Source of the DNA: Pseudomonadota bacterium
GTDB taxonomy: Bacteria; Pseudomonadota; Alphaproteobacteria; Reyranellales; Reyranellaceae
Direction of reading: 5' to 3'
NCBI GenBank assembly: GCA_023386865.1
Contig: JAEWIV010000117.1
Coordinates: 1-44,005, forward strand
DNA: 44,005 bases
Shown here: one piece after another, positions 7,966 through 15,541 of the stretch
Layout: every line of letters begins with the position of its first letter
How positions within the stretch are numbered: the first letter of the stretch is position 1
Program-made: the position numbers and the translations under genes
The notes under the pieces: model-generated
Told to the model about the DNA's origin: nothing
What the model saw: only the letters and a program-made list of their open reading frames with translations
Databases searched by the model: none

Positions 7966-8631
7966 ATGATCATCGTCCATCATCTCGAGAACTCGCGTTC
8001 CCAACGCGTGCTGTGGATGCTGGAGGAGCTTGGCCTCGCCTACGAGGTCGAGCTCTACAAGCGCGAGCCGACGATGCAGGCGCCGGCCTCGCTGCGCGCC
8101 GTCCACCCGCTCGGCAAGTCGCCGGTGATCACCGACGGCGACAAGACGCTCGCCGAGTCCGGCGCGATCCTCGAATACCTGGTCGAGACCTACGGCAACG
8201 GTCGCTTCGCCCCGAGGCACGGCACGCCGGAGCGGCTGCACTACACTTACTTCCTGCACTACGCCGAAGGCTCGCTGATGCCGCTTCTGTTCATGAAGCT
8301 GGTGTTCAACCGCCTGCCCGAGCGCGTGCCGTGGATGATGCGGCCGGTCGCCAAGGCGATCTCCAACGGTGCCGACAGGACCCTGCTCGGCCCGCAGATC
8401 ACCAACCATTTCGCCTTTCTCGAGGGCGAGCTCGGCAAGCGCCAATGGTTCGCCGGCGACGAGCTGACGGCAGCTGACGTCCAGATGAGCTTCCCGATCG
8501 AAGCCGCCGATGCCCGCATCGGCTTCGCCGGCAAGCTTCCGAGGCTCAGGAGCTTCGTCGAGCGTGTTCAGGCACGGCCGGCTTACAAGCGTGCGCTGGA
8601 ACGCGGCGGGCCGCAGACCTTCCTGAAGTGA
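7966..8631 (+). CDS. Glutathione S-transferase
   Basis: A 221-aa cytosolic GST. The N-terminal thioredoxin-like domain (residues 1-78) carries the family pattern NSRSQRVLWMLEELGLAYEV, the cis-proline region GKSPVI, and ESGAILEYL, which binds the gamma-glutamyl part of glutathione. The helical C-terminal domain contains ADVQMSFPIEA. Start ATG 7966 has AGAAGGAGC at good spacing; the frame upstream of it runs through the palindromic repeat and is not protein. Predicted to conjugate glutathione to electrophiles; exact class and substrate unknown. Confidence 0.93.
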   Translation: MIIVHHLENSRSQRVLWMLEELGLAYEVELYKREPTMQAPASLRAVHPLGKSPVITDGDKTLAESGAILEYLVETYGNGRFAPRHGTPERLHYTYFLHYAEGSLMPLLFMKLVFNRLPERVPWMMRPVAKAISNGADRTLLGPQITNHFAFLEGELGKRQWFAGDELTAADVQMSFPIEAADARIGFAGKLPRLRSFVERVQARPAYKRALERGGPQTFLK

Positions 8632-8688
8632 ACCAGGTCGTGCTAGGCCGGATCGAACATTGAAACAGGCTTTCCAAGGAGCGAAACC

Positions 8689-9690
8689 GTGGCTCTTCCT
8701 GCCCTGCTGCGCGACAGCCTCTCGATCCCGGTGGTCGGCGCGCCGTTATTCATCGTGTCCAATCCCGATCTCGTCATCGAGCAGTGCAAGGCGGGCATCG
8801 TCGGCTCCTTTCCCGCGCTGAACGCGCGGCCCAAGGAAGTGCTCGAGGAGTGGCTGAAGCGCATCACCTCCGAGCTCGCCGAGTACAAGGCCAGGCATCC
8901 GGAGAAGAAGGTGGCGCCCTTCGCGGTCAACCAGATCGTGCACGGCTCCAACGACCGCCTGCAGCACGACATCGATCTCTGCGAGAAGTACAAGGTGCCG
9001 ATCCAGATCACCTCGCTGCGCGCGCCCGACGAGGTGGTGAAGTCGGCCAAGCGCTATGGCTGCCTGGTGTTCCATGACGTCACCAACGTCACCCACGCCA
9101 AGCGCGCGCTGCAGGCGGGCGTCGACGGTCTGATCCTGGTGTGCTCCGGCGCCGGCGGCCATGCCGGACGGCTGTCGCCCTTCGCGCTGGTGCCGGAAGT
9201 CCGTCAGTTCTACGACGGCTGCCTTCTGCTCTCCGGCTCGATCGCCAACGGCGCCTCGGTGCTGGCCGCGCAGGCGGTCGGCGCGGACCTCGCCTATATC
9301 GGCACCCGCTTCACGGCCTCCAGGGAAGCCAACGCCAGCGAGGGCAACAAGCAGTGCATCATCGACTCGTCGGGCGAGGAGATCGTCTACACCAACCTCT
9401 TCACCGGCGTGCACGGCAACTATTTGAAGCGCAGCATCGCCGCTGCCGGCCTCGATCCCGATGACCTTCCTGTGGCCGACAAGAGCAAGATGAACTTCGG
9501 CTCGGGCGGCAACACCAAGGCCAAGGCGTGGCGCGACATCTGGGGCGCGGGCCAGGGCGTGGGCCAGATCTTCGATGCGCCGCCCGCCGCCGAGATCGTG
9601 GCGCGACTGAAGGCCGAGTACGAAGCCGCCCGGGCCGCGCTGTTTGCCGGCGAGACGGTGCCGACCAGCCTGAAGCAGGCGGCGGAGTAG
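8689..9690 (+). CDS. Nitronate monooxygenase family flavoprotein
   Basis: A 333-aa TIM-barrel FMN enzyme of the nitronate monooxygenase/2-nitropropane dioxygenase family. Visible features are the N-terminal PVVGAPLFIVSNPDLV strand, HDVTNVTHAKRALQAGVDGLI, the glycine-rich phosphate loop GAGGHAG near residue 156, and GADLAYIGTRF near residue 205. Translation most likely starts at GTG 8689, preceded by AAGGAGCG. Predicted role: oxidative detoxification of nitronates such as propionate-3-nitronate, although many family members have unassigned substrates. It is followed by an inverted repeat. Confidence 0.9.
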   Translation: MALPALLRDSLSIPVVGAPLFIVSNPDLVIEQCKAGIVGSFPALNARPKEVLEEWLKRITSELAEYKARHPEKKVAPFAVNQIVHGSNDRLQHDIDLCEKYKVPIQITSLRAPDEVVKSAKRYGCLVFHDVTNVTHAKRALQAGVDGLILVCSGAGGHAGRLSPFALVPEVRQFYDGCLLLSGSIANGASVLAAQAVGADLAYIGTRFTASREANASEGNKQCIIDSSGEEIVYTNLFTGVHGNYLKRSIAAAGLDPDDLPVADKSKMNFGSGGNTKAKAWRDIWGAGQGVGQIFDAPPAAEIVARLKAEYEAARAALFAGETVPTSLKQAAE

Positions 9691-9694
9691 TTCC

Positions 9695-9766
9695 GTCCTG
9701 AGCATAAGTGAAGGACCTCATCGCTGTTGCAACGGGCATGAGATCCTGCGCGGCGCTCAGGATGAC
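9695..9766. repeat. Inverted repeat of the GTCCTGAGC...GAAGGACC type
   Basis: The left arm GTCCTGAGCATAAGTGAAGGACCTCAT mirrors the right arm, whose complement reads GTCATCCTGAGC...AGGATCTCATG. The loop is about 15 bases. A single left-arm copy occurs at 18994-19017, at the osmC stop codon. This is a dispersed non-coding palindrome of a kind I recall as common in proteobacterial genomes. Confidence 0.65.
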
Positions 9767-9799
9767 AGGTGGGGTTGCCCCTGCTAGGGATCGACCCGC

Positions 9800-10381
9800 A
9801 TGATCCGAAGCCTCTACGACTGGGTGATCCGGCTCGCGGTTCACCCACGCGCCATTCCTGCGCTCGGCGTCGTCTCCTTCCTGGAAAGCTCGGTCTTTCC
9901 CATCCCGCCCGACGTGATGCTGATACCGATGGTGCTGGCCAACCGCGCCAAGGCCTTCACCATCGCGGCCGTCTGCACCGTGACGTCGGTGCTGGGCGGC
10001 CTGCTGGGTTATGCCATCGGCTACTACGCCTTCGAGACGATCGGCGAATGGGTGGTCCGGACCTACCACCTGGAGGCAGGCCTCGACGCCTTCCGGGCCG
10101 GGTTCGACCAGTACGGCGTCTGGATCATCCTGATCAAGGGCCTCACGCCCATTCCTTACAAGCTGGTGACCATCGCCTCGGGGGCGGCCCACTTCGACCT
10201 GTTCACCTTCGTATGGGCGTCCATCGTGACGCGTGGCGCGCGCTTCTTCCTCGTGGCAGCCTTGCTGTGGAAGTTCGGCGAGCCGATCAGGACTTTCGTC
10301 GAGGAGCGCCTGACGCTGCTGACATGGTTGTTCCTGATCGCCCTGATCGGCGGCTTCGTCGCCTTCCGCTATCTCTTCTAG
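9800..10381 (+). CDS. YqaA/DedA-family membrane protein (VTT domain)
   Basis: A 193-aa inner-membrane protein of the DedA/VTT superfamily, closest to the YqaA group by length. Family signatures are FLESSVFPIPPDV near residues 27-39 and the re-entrant-loop motif KGLTPIPYKLVTIASG near residue 114. Several hydrophobic helices are evident and the C-terminus is a membrane anchor. DedA proteins act in membrane lipid (undecaprenyl-phosphate) recycling and proton homeostasis; for this branch the function is inferred only. It is the first gene of a tight cluster with dsbB and coq7 (9-base gap to dsbB). Confidence 0.88.
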   Translation: MIRSLYDWVIRLAVHPRAIPALGVVSFLESSVFPIPPDVMLIPMVLANRAKAFTIAAVCTVTSVLGGLLGYAIGYYAFETIGEWVVRTYHLEAGLDAFRAGFDQYGVWIILIKGLTPIPYKLVTIASGAAHFDLFTFVWASIVTRGARFFLVAALLWKFGEPIRTFVEERLTLLTWLFLIALIGGFVAFRYLF

Positions 10382-10390
10382 GCCGCGTGC

Positions 10391-10900
10391 ATGACCCTCG
10401 CCGAACGTCTTCCCCTTCCCAGCAAGCTCGGCCTCGTCGCCGCGCTGGGCAGCGGCGCGTTGCTGGGCGGCGCCTACTACTTCCAATATGTCGTGGGCCT
10501 CGCCCCCTGCGAGATGTGCTACTGGCAGCGCTGGCCGCATATGGTGGCGATCGCCGCCGGCCTGCTCGCCGTTGCGTCTTTCGCCTGGCCGCGTCTGGCC
10601 CTGGTCTTCATGCTGACCACGATCACCGCCCTGATCGTGACCGCGGCGATCGGCGTGTTCCATGTCGGCGTCGAGTATCACTGGTGGGCGGGCCCGCAGG
10701 CCTGCTCCGGCAACGTGCCGCGCGGGCTCTCGCCCGAGCAGCTCAGGAAATACCTGTTCGGCGCCAAGATGGTGCGTTGCGACGAGACTGCCTGGTCGAT
10801 GTGGGGCATCTCCATGGCCGGCTGGAACGCGATCCTGTCGGGCGCGCTTGCCTTCGTGCTCGCCTCGGGCGTCGCCAGCTGGGTGAGGGAACGGCAATGA
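10391..10900 (+). CDS. dsbB: Disulfide bond formation protein B
   Basis: A 169-aa four-helix inner-membrane quinone oxidoreductase that reoxidises DsbA and passes electrons to ubiquinone. The first redox pair is C40/C43 in APCEMCYWQRWPH; the second periplasmic pair is C105 and C130 (QACSGN...MVRCDE). The arginine after the first pair (QRW) fits the quinone-interaction position. Its TGA overlaps the coq7 ATG by four bases, a sensible coupling because DsbB uses the ubiquinone that Coq7 helps make. No dsbA is in the window. Confidence 0.95.
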   Translation: MTLAERLPLPSKLGLVAALGSGALLGGAYYFQYVVGLAPCEMCYWQRWPHMVAIAAGLLAVASFAWPRLALVFMLTTITALIVTAAIGVFHVGVEYHWWAGPQACSGNVPRGLSPEQLRKYLFGAKMVRCDETAWSMWGISMAGWNAILSGALAFVLASGVASWVRERQ

Positions 10901-11460
10901 AGACAGGTGATGGCCGCAATCCCGGCGACATCGAGCCGCGCGAGCTGATCGAACGGACCATCCGTGTCGACCAGGCCGGCGAGTTCGGCGCGGTTCGCAT
11001 CTACCAGGGCCAACTCTCAGCGCTGCGCTGGAGCGGCCGCGCCAACAGCGAGGCCGGCCGCAAGATCGCCGCCATGGCGCGCGCCGAGCGCGAGCACAAT
11101 CGTGTCTTCGACCGCCTGCTCGTCGAACGCCGCGTGCGGCCAACGGCGCTGCAGCCGCTGTGGAGCGTCGCGGGCTTCGCCTTGGGGGCGGCCACGGCCC
11201 TCATGGGCGACAAGGCGGCGATGGCCTGCACCGTGGCGATCGAAGAGACGATCGACGAGCATTATGCCCAGCAGGCGGCGGCGCTGGGCGACGACGAGGC
11301 GCCGCTGCGCTCGACCATCGAGAAGTTCCGTGCCGAGGAGATCGAGCACAAGGACGCCGCGCTGGCCGCTGGCGCCGAACAGGCGCCGGCCTACGAGGCG
11401 CTGACCTCGGCCATCAAGGCGGGGTCGCGCCTCGCCATCTGGCTCTCGTCGCGACTCTAA
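10897..11460 (+). CDS. coq7: 3-demethoxyubiquinol 3-hydroxylase (Coq7)
   Basis: A 187-aa ferritin-like di-iron hydroxylase for the penultimate hydroxylation of ubiquinone synthesis. Di-iron ligands are seen in GEFGAVRIYQGQ (E29), the ExxH of RAEREHNRV (E64, H67), the EETIDEHY segment and the second ExxH of EEIEHKDAAL. Start ATG 10897 overlaps the dsbB stop; the longer upstream frame from 9769 is a shadow of dsbB and the YqaA gene. Alphaproteobacteria often use Coq7 here in place of the flavin enzyme UbiF, consistent with the taxon. Confidence 0.95.
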   Translation: MKTGDGRNPGDIEPRELIERTIRVDQAGEFGAVRIYQGQLSALRWSGRANSEAGRKIAAMARAEREHNRVFDRLLVERRVRPTALQPLWSVAGFALGAATALMGDKAAMACTVAIEETIDEHYAQQAAALGDDEAPLRSTIEKFRAEEIEHKDAALAAGAEQAPAYEALTSAIKAGSRLAIWLSSRL

Positions 11461-11461
11461 A

Positions 11462-11510
11462 GCGGAATGAGATGATGGAACCGCGCGCGGTTCCATCTCA
11501 TCTCATTCGC
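11462..11510 (+). terminator. Long hairpin after coq7, no U tract
   Basis: Starting two bases after the coq7 stop, GCGGAATGAGATGATGGAAC pairs with GTTCCATCTCATCTCATTCGC across CGCGCG, an almost perfect stem of about 23 pairs with two small bulges. No run of T follows, so it is more likely an mRNA 3'-end stabilising structure or dispersed repeat than a classical intrinsic terminator. Confidence 0.45.
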
Positions 11511-11554
11511 GCGCACCGGTGATGCGTGTTGCAGCACCCATCATGCTCTAGCTT

Positions 11555-11613
11555 GGAGCGCGGACCTCCAGGTCCGCATCATGACTGCGAGCGGACCGCG
11601 AGATCCGCGCTCC
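11555..11613. repeat. Palindromic repeat (CCGCGG/GCGGACC family), copy 3
   Basis: GGAGCGCGGACCTCCAGGTC on the left mirrors GGACCGCGAGATCCGCGCTCC on the right around ATCATGACTG. Each arm is itself a small palindrome. It ends three bases from the HNH gene stop, between two convergent genes (coq7 and HNH). Confidence 0.7.
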
Positions 11614-11616
11614 CGA

Positions 11617-12177
11617 TCAGGTCTGGTCGAGCTCGCTGTCCCAATAAAGGAAGTCGCGCCAGCTTTCGTGCAGGTAGCCGGGCGGAAAGGCGCGGCCGTT
11701 CTCCTGCAGCTCCTGAGTCGTCGGCTCGGATGGATAGCGCTGCAGGAGCATGCCGGACTCCTTGAGGAGCTGGTTGCCCTTCAGGAGATTGCACGGGCTG
11801 CAGGCGGTCACGACGTTGGTCCATGCGGTCCGCCCACCGCGCGACTTCGGGACGACATGGTCGAAGGTGAGCTCGTTGGTGGCGAATCCGCCGCCGCAGT
11901 ATTGGCAGTGAAAGTGATCGCGCAGGAACACGTTGAACCGCGTGAATGCCGGTCGCCTCGCCGCCGGCACGTACTCCTTGAGCGCAATGACGCTCGGCAG
12001 CCGCATCTCGAAGGAAGGACTGTGGATCTTGCGTTCGTACTCGGAGATGACGCTGACGCGATCAAGGAACACGGCCTTCACGGCGTCCTGCCAGGACCAG
12101 ATCGACAATGGAAAATATGACAGGGGCCGGAAATCGGCGTTGAGCACCAGCGCGTGGCAGGATTCGAGCCCCGGCAT
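11617..12177 (-). CDS. HNH endonuclease domain protein
   Basis: A 186-aa HNH nuclease of the free-standing, widely conserved bacterial type. The core is CQYCGGGF, then LTFDHVVPKSRGG, then TAWTNVVTACSPCNLLKG (numbered from the GTG at 12180: C92, C95, H108, C127, C130, N131), giving both the zinc knuckle and the metal-binding His. The N-terminal 85 residues (LVLNADFRPLSYFPLSIWSW...) are also family-typical. The start is GTG 12180 or ATG 12177; GAGG is at usable distance for both. It is a chromosomal single gene, not linked to phage or restriction genes here, and its cellular role in this subfamily is not settled. Confidence 0.92.
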   Translation of the reverse strand: MPGLESCHALVLNADFRPLSYFPLSIWSWQDAVKAVFLDRVSVISEYERKIHSPSFEMRLPSVIALKEYVPAARRPAFTRFNVFLRDHFHCQYCGGGFATNELTFDHVVPKSRGGRTAWTNVVTACSPCNLLKGNQLLKESGMLLQRYPSEPTTQELQENGRAFPPGYLHESWRDFLYWDSELDQT

Positions 12178-12352
12178 CACGGCTAGCCTCGCTGCCGCCG
12201 AGCGGGTCTACTGCGGAAGTCGAGTCGGTCAAAGGCCCGGTCGAACATGCCGCGCATTGTTGCAAGGTTTTAACAAAACACAACATGTAGATGGCCGCTT
12301 CATCGACGTGCCATCGAACGATAATATCGCCATCACAGGAGGGAACCTTATC
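12178..12352. promoter_or_regulatory. Divergent promoter region, HNH / beta-lactamase-fold gene
   Basis: This AT-richer stretch between divergent genes contains GTTTTAACAAAAC (12267-12279), a short palindrome inside TTGTTGC...ACAACA, and CGATAATATCG nearer the right-hand gene. Either could be an operator. AGGAGGG at 12337-12343 is a strong ribosome-binding site nine bases before GTG 12353 and decides that start. Confidence 0.35.
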
Positions 12353-13531
12353 GTGGACACCGTCACCAGCATTGCCCCTGCAGCGAGTTTTCCCCTGCCC
12401 TCGTCCGATCTGGAGTCGCTGGGCTTCCGCAAGGGCCAGATCGACCGGTTGATCGCCCTGATCGAGCGGCACATCGCGGAAAACCGTTATCCGGGCTGCC
12501 AGATCGCCCTCGCTCGCCACGGCAAGCTCGCGCTCTGCAGGAGCTTCGGTAACGCCGTCACCGAACCGAAACCGCGCGCCGCCGCCGACGACACGCTGTG
12601 GCTGCTCTATTCCAACACCAAGGTGGTGACCGCTGTCGCCTTGTGGGCGCTGGCCGAGCGCGGGCTGTTCTCCTTCTCGGACAGGATCGCCGATCACGTG
12701 CCGGCCTTCGCCAAGCACGCCAAGGGCAACATCACGGTGCTGCAGACCATCACGCATCAGGGCGGCTTCCCCAACGCCGTCGTCGGCAAGGACGCCTGGG
12801 CCGATCACAAGCGCCTGCGCGAAGTCGTCTGCGACTTCCCGCTCGAATGGACGCCGGGTTCCAAGGTCCACTACCACGGCCTGAGCGCCCACTGGACCCT
12901 GGGCGTGCTGATCGAGGCCGTGACAGGCAAGGACTTCCGCGACGTCATTCGCGAGACCGTCGCCGAGCCGCTGGGCCTCGGCCGCGAGCTGTTCGTCGGT
13001 CTGCCCGAGGCCGAGTTCGCTCGCGCTGCCGACATGCACGAGCCCGTACCCGGCGACAAGGCGTCGAGTGGCGAAGCCATGCGCCGCGACGCCGATGCGA
13101 ACTCGGTCGAATGGCGCAGGAGCGGCGCGCCGGGCGGCGCGGGATACGGCACGGCGCGCGCCCTGGCCGCGCTCTACCAGATGATGCTGGCGGGCGGCGA
13201 GCTCAACGGCACACGCATCGTGAGCCCGCGCACCCTGCAATACGCCATCCGCAACCACACGGGCGATCGCGCCGACGAGTTCATGGGCATGCCCTTGCAT
13301 CGCGGTCTCGGGCCGCACCTGCGCGGCAGCACGGCCAGCATCCGCGGACTCGGCGCCTTGGCCAGCCCGGGCACGTTCGGGCACGGCGGCGTCGGCACGT
13401 CGTACTGCTGGGCCGATCCGGAGTCGGGCGTGTCGTTCGCCTACGTCACGAACAACCGCATCCCCGATCCCTGGCACAGCAAGCGCCTGGACCTGGTCGC
13501 CAATTTCGTGCACTCGGCGATCTTGCCGTAG
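12353..13531 (+). CDS. Beta-lactamase-fold serine hydrolase (class C-like), second copy
   Basis: A 392-aa member of the class C beta-lactamase/EstB superfamily, distinct from the one at 3795. The SxxK nucleophile is S87-N-T-K90 in LLYSNTKVV; the Tyr motif is likely in KVHYHGLSAHWTLG; the C-terminal motif is near FGHGGVGTSYCWADP. No signal peptide is evident. GTG start at 12353 is supported by AGGAGGG; the frame upstream of it overlaps the HNH gene antisense. Most likely an intracellular esterase or D-aminopeptidase-like enzyme; the substrate is unknown. Confidence 0.87.
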   Translation: MDTVTSIAPAASFPLPSSDLESLGFRKGQIDRLIALIERHIAENRYPGCQIALARHGKLALCRSFGNAVTEPKPRAAADDTLWLLYSNTKVVTAVALWALAERGLFSFSDRIADHVPAFAKHAKGNITVLQTITHQGGFPNAVVGKDAWADHKRLREVVCDFPLEWTPGSKVHYHGLSAHWTLGVLIEAVTGKDFRDVIRETVAEPLGLGRELFVGLPEAEFARAADMHEPVPGDKASSGEAMRRDADANSVEWRRSGAPGGAGYGTARALAALYQMMLAGGELNGTRIVSPRTLQYAIRNHTGDRADEFMGMPLHRGLGPHLRGSTASIRGLGALASPGTFGHGGVGTSYCWADPESGVSFAYVTNNRIPDPWHSKRLDLVANFVHSAILP

Positions 13532-13539
13532 CGGCGCTG

Positions 13540-14751
13540 CTATCGGCTGAGCCTCTCGCGCTCGCCCGCCTCGGCGCCCAGCGCCGTGGCAGCGAGCGCC
13601 AGGGAGGCCACCCAACAGAACAACACGGCCGCATAGCCGCCGGTCCAGTCGTGCAGCAGGCCGCCGATCCAGGCACCGAAGAATCCGCCGAGACCCATGC
13701 CGATGCCGATGAGGCCGTAGATGCGGCCGAAATGGGCGCCGCGATAGCGCAAGGTGGCGAGCGTGGAGATCATCGGCCCGCGCGAGCCCATGCTGCCGCC
13801 GAACAGCAGCACGTAGAGCCAGAGCCAGAGATCGTCGCCCGGTCCGCGCACCAGGGCGAGCGCGCCGACACCCGCGATCGAGCACGCATAGGCAAGGATC
13901 GCCGCAATCCTGCGCCCGCCACGGTCGGCGAGCCACGAGAAGCCGATCATGCCGAGCGGCGTCAGGAAGCCAGCGACGGCCAGCGCCCGCGCGGCATAGG
14001 CGCCATCGATGCCGTGCTCGAGCAGATAGACCATGACCTGCGGGAACAGAGAGAAGATGCCGAGAGAGGTGAAGGCGAACGAGGCGGTGAGCGCCCAAAA
14101 CGGCCAGTCGCGCAACGCCTCACCGACGGTCGGACCGCGCGCCAGCGACGCGCGCGCCGGCACCAGGCCCGGCGCCCCGTGCGAGATGCGGCGCCATGGC
14201 AGGACGAGAAGCAAGGGGATGAACACCGCGCTGATTGCGGCGAGCACGATGTAGGCATGACGCCACCCGTCGGTGGCAATGAGGTATTGCGCCAGCGGCA
14301 TCATGCCCATGGTGCCGACGCCCGCGGCGGACCACGCCACGGCCAGCGCCACGCCCAGCCGATGGGCGGGAAACCAGCGCCCGATCAGCGACGCGCTGAG
14401 CACGCCCGACAACGAGGCGGCGGCGAAGCCCATGAGGATGCCGAGCGCGAGGTAGAGGTGCCAGATCTCGGTCGCGAGCGAGGCCGAGGCGGTCGACAGG
14501 GTTGCGGCGACCATGCCGGTGACGGTGAGGACGCGCAGGCCGAAACGATCGACGATCCAACCGGAGATCGGCGCGGCAATGCCGCCGACGAGGAGCGCGA
14601 AGCTGTAGATCAGCGTGACCGCACTGCGGCTCGCCTCGAACGCGCCCTGCAGGGCGGGCACGAACACGACGAAAGTGTCGCTGATCGAGCGGCTCGCCAC
14701 GCCCAGCGCAAAGCACAGCGCCACCAGCGCCCAGGGCACGAACCGCGTCAT
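13540..14751 (-). CDS. MFS transporter
   Basis: A 403-aa major facilitator with about twelve predicted helices. The loop 2-3 motif is SGWIVDRFGLRVL and the matching loop in the C-terminal half is SWLADRGGRRIAA. The N-terminal half (RSISDTFVVFVPALQGAFEASRSAVTLIYS) resembles the oxalate/formate and monocarboxylate antiporter-like branch. I chose ATG 14751 with AAGGGTG upstream; a longer frame to 14868 would overlap the divergent gene. Convergent with the beta-lactamase-fold gene (eight-base gap). Substrate unknown, possibly an organic anion. Confidence 0.85.
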   Translation of the reverse strand: MTRFVPWALVALCFALGVASRSISDTFVVFVPALQGAFEASRSAVTLIYSFALLVGGIAAPISGWIVDRFGLRVLTVTGMVAATLSTASASLATEIWHLYLALGILMGFAAASLSGVLSASLIGRWFPAHRLGVALAVAWSAAGVGTMGMMPLAQYLIATDGWRHAYIVLAAISAVFIPLLLVLPWRRISHGAPGLVPARASLARGPTVGEALRDWPFWALTASFAFTSLGIFSLFPQVMVYLLEHGIDGAYAARALAVAGFLTPLGMIGFSWLADRGGRRIAAILAYACSIAGVGALALVRGPGDDLWLWLYVLLFGGSMGSRGPMISTLATLRYRGAHFGRIYGLIGIGMGLGGFFGAWIGGLLHDWTGGYAAVLFCWVASLALAATALGAEAGERERLSR

Positions 14752-14812
14752 CGGCTTCACCCTTGCATCGCCGGCGACCGATCGGCAAGGTCCGCGGCGC
14801 GAAGGAGTTTTG

Positions 14813-15541
14813 ATGGACGACACGCTCATCATCGAGCCGCGATTCAACGGCCCGCGCCTGTCGGGCAACGGCGGCTATGTCGCCGGCAGGATGGCCGGCA
14901 AGTTCACCGAAGCCTTCGGCGGCGACGGCACGGTCGAGATCACCTTGCGCGCTCCGATACCGATCGACCGCGTCCTGCAGATCGCGCGCCACGGCGAGGC
15001 GCTTCTGTTGCGCGACGGCGACGCACTGATCTGCGAGGCGCGCGCCGGATCGGTCGCGCATCTGGAGCCGCCGCCCGCACCGACCGATTGGGACGACGTC
15101 GTGCGCCGCGCCGAGACGGGCGGCTCACCCGAGGACAGCGACTTCAACTGGTGCGTGGTCTGCGGCCGCAAGCGAGCCGTCGGCGATGGCCTGCGCGTGT
15201 TCGGCACGTCCGGGCCTCAGCCGGGCTACTCCCTCTCGTGCTATTTGCCGCACGCCAATCACGGCGACAGCGAGGGCCGCATCAGACCGGAGTTCGTGTG
15301 GGGCACGCTCGATTGTCCCGGCGCCTTCGCCGTCCAGGACATCGACGACATGCGGCCCGCCCTCACCGGCCGCATGACGGCGAAGGTGATCGAACCGCCC
15401 CGTGTCGGCGAACGCTGCGCCGTGGTCGGCTGGAAGATCGGCGAGGACGGCCGCAAGCTCTATTCCGGCACCGCCCTCTACACCGAGAGCGGTCGGCTGT
15501 GCGCCCTCGGCACCTGCACCTGGATCGTGCTGAAGGATTAG
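14813..15541 (+). CDS. Hotdog-fold thioesterase-like protein
   Basis: A 242-aa cytosolic protein. The first half (FNGPRLSGNGGYVAGRMA, then strands with ITLRAPIPIDRVLQIARH) and the last third (LTGRMTAKVIEPPRVGERCAVVG...GTALYTESGRLCALGTCTWIVL) both read like hotdog-fold halves, so it may be a double-hotdog acyl-CoA thioesterase or dehydratase relative. A conserved-looking insert WCVVCGRKRAVGDGLRVFG with a CxxC is followed by VWGTLDCPGAFAV. I recall similar unassigned proteins in actinobacteria and alphaproteobacteria. ATG 14813 has GAAGGAG at 14801-14807. Its stop overlaps the convergent gene by four bases. Confidence 0.65.
   Translation: MDDTLIIEPRFNGPRLSGNGGYVAGRMAGKFTEAFGGDGTVEITLRAPIPIDRVLQIARHGEALLLRDGDALICEARAGSVAHLEPPPAPTDWDDVVRRAETGGSPEDSDFNWCVVCGRKRAVGDGLRVFGTSGPQPGYSLSCYLPHANHGDSEGRIRPEFVWGTLDCPGAFAVQDIDDMRPALTGRMTAKVIEPPRVGERCAVVGWKIGEDGRKLYSGTALYTESGRLCALGTCTWIVLKD

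Noticed and set aside
9420..9848. Minus-strand frame reading into CHPERRAGS-like residues
   Set aside because: This is the translated intergenic palindrome, a frequent false ORF.
11933..12352. N-terminal extension of the second beta-lactamase-fold gene
   Set aside because: The extension is antisense to the HNH gene; AGGAGGG at 12337-12343 places the start at GTG 12353.
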